64,000 bases of DNA from positions 806,001 through 870,000 of the forward strand of contig NZ_OBEB01000001.1 of the NCBI RefSeq assembly GCF_900215315.1, in the 5' to 3' direction. The notes beneath the pieces were generated by a model. It was given only the letters and a program-made list of their open reading frames with translations. It had not been told where the DNA came from and did no database searches. Positions 63,192 through 64,000 of this stretch are shown one piece after another. The stretch is from Arsukibacterium tuosuense. GTDB taxonomy: Bacteria; Pseudomonadota; Gammaproteobacteria; Enterobacterales; Alteromonadaceae. The position numbers were made by a program, and so were the translations under genes. Each line of letters starts with the position of its first letter. The first letter of the stretch is position 1.

Positions 63192-64000
63192 ATGAGTCCG
63201 GCAACAGAAAGTAAACGCTTACGTATCGCAATGCAGAAATCTGGCCGTTTATCGGTTGATTCCCAGGCCCTTTTTACCAGTTGCGGTTTAAAGATAAACT
63301 TGCGCGAACAACGTCTGATAGCCCATGTTGAAAATATGGACATTGATATCCTGCGGGTCCGCGATGATGATATTCCCGGCCTGGTAATGGACGGTGTTTG
63401 TGACTTAGGCATTGTTGGCGAAAACGTACTGGAAGAAGAATCGCTGCAGCGCCAGCTGGACAACGATAGTTTCGATTACACGGTATTAAAGCGGCTGGAT
63501 TTTGGCGGTTGCCGCTTATCCATTGCCGTCCCACAAGAAGATGAGTACCGGGGGCCGGCGTCACTTGATGGCAAAACTATTGCGACCACCTACCCCAGAT
63601 TGTTGGGCCGTTATTTAAAACAGCAAGGCGTTAATGCCCGGGTAGTCAATTTAAAGGGCTCGGTAGAGGTTGCCCCACGCGCAGGTTTAGCAGATGCGAT
63701 TTGTGATTTAGTGTCAACCGGCGCGACGCTGGAAGCCAATGGTTTAAAAGAAGTAGATGTTATTTACCGCAGCAAAGCAGTGCTTATTCAGCGCAAAGAA
63801 TTAACCGACAGCAAGCAGCTGAAACTGATTGATAAACTGATGCCGCGCATTAATGGCGTGATGCAAGCCAATGAAAGCAAGTACATAATGCTGCATGCAC
63901 CGCGCGCCCGCTTAGATGAAGTGATTGCCCTGTTACCCGGCGCGGAAAATCCAACCATGCTGCCGCTGGCTGGCAATGATCATATGGTGGCCATTCATGT
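63192..64000 (+). CDS. hisG: ATP phosphoribosyltransferase (long form), 3' end outside the window
   Basis: The first enzyme of histidine synthesis joins ATP and PRPP. The frame opens at the ATG 63192 after GGAGACC and stays open for 269 codons to the window edge. Motifs include [31 protein letters not shown] and [18 protein letters not shown], the PRPP-binding region. The residues beyond about 225 ([38 protein letters not shown]) belong to the C-terminal regulatory domain of the long form, so histidine feedback is expected. It follows the leader and attenuator directly, as the first gene of a his operon. Confidence 0.97.
   Translation, partial: MSPATESKRLRIAMQKSGRLSVDSQALFTSCGLKINLREQRLIAHVENMDIDILRVRDDDIPGLVMDGVCDLGIVGENVLEEESLQRQLDNDSFDYTVLKRLDFGGCRLSIAVPQEDEYRGPASLDGKTIATTYPRLLGRYLKQQGVNARVVNLKGSVEVAPRAGLADAICDLVSTGATLEANGLKEVDVIYRSKAVLIQRKELTDSKQLKLIDKLMPRINGVMQANESKYIMLHAPRARLDEVIALLPGAENPTMLPLAGNDHMVAIH

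Overview
The window reads as a chromosomal segment of a marine-type gammaproteobacterium of the Alteromonadales/Chromatiaceae kind (Rheinheimera, Alishewanella or Arsukibacterium-like). This is inferred from gene order, not from a database match: pepP-ubiH-ubiI-gcvT-gcvH-gcvP with ygfB and 6S RNA beside it, rpiA-serA, smc-zipA-ligA, ycgL-mltB-FAH-ycgN-minCDE, rnd-fadD, tsaB-yoaA and the start of a his operon. An Smc protein with a ZipA neighbour and DUF3392/DUF2919-like membrane proteins fit that group.

Layout. About 0-17.4 kb is an accessory stretch: a PhzF-like enzyme, an ECF sigma operon, a pseudouridine synthase/GNAT/cupin run, a TolB-N-like/TPR gene broken by an in-frame amber codon, an IS110-family element of the IS1111 type inserted into a REP-like palindrome, a HEPN/MNT toxin-antitoxin pair, an ATP-grasp enzyme, a PEP-CTERM-like exported protein, a membrane-anchored alpha/beta hydrolase, and a Tae4-like type VI amidase gene broken by an in-frame ochre codon with a small membrane-protein gene behind it. 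That last cassette lies between two direct copies of the same REP-like repeat. A diguanylate cyclase closes the stretch.

From 17.7 to 30 kb come the glycine cleavage operon, the pepP-ubiH-ubiI operon, YgfB, 6S RNA, fau, rpiA and serA. From 30 to 35.5 kb come a DUF481 protein, gltX, two near-identical tRNA-Val(UAC) genes behind a near-consensus promoter, a CBS protein, a DJ-1/PfpI protein and small exported proteins. From 35.6 to 47.3 kb: a degenerate-receiver TPR protein, two small membrane proteins, ligA, zipA, smc, then the ycg/mltB group. From 47.4 to 54.9 kb: minCDE, an AcuI-like reductase, a DUF4397 lipoprotein, rnd and fadD. From 55 to 62.7 kb: an exported methyltransferase-like protein, alkaline phosphatase, a chalcone-isomerase-like/DUF2878/SDR trio, tsaB and yoaA. 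The right edge holds a complete histidine leader peptide and attenuator followed by hisG, which runs off the window.

The most interesting material is (1) the precise IS insertion into the arm of a REP-like hairpin, with a 220-base non-coding end that could encode a guide (bridge/seeker) RNA, and (2) the repeat-flanked, nonsense-interrupted Tae4-like amidase cassette with a non-standard candidate immunity partner. No wholly new multi-gene system is demonstrated by the sequence alone.
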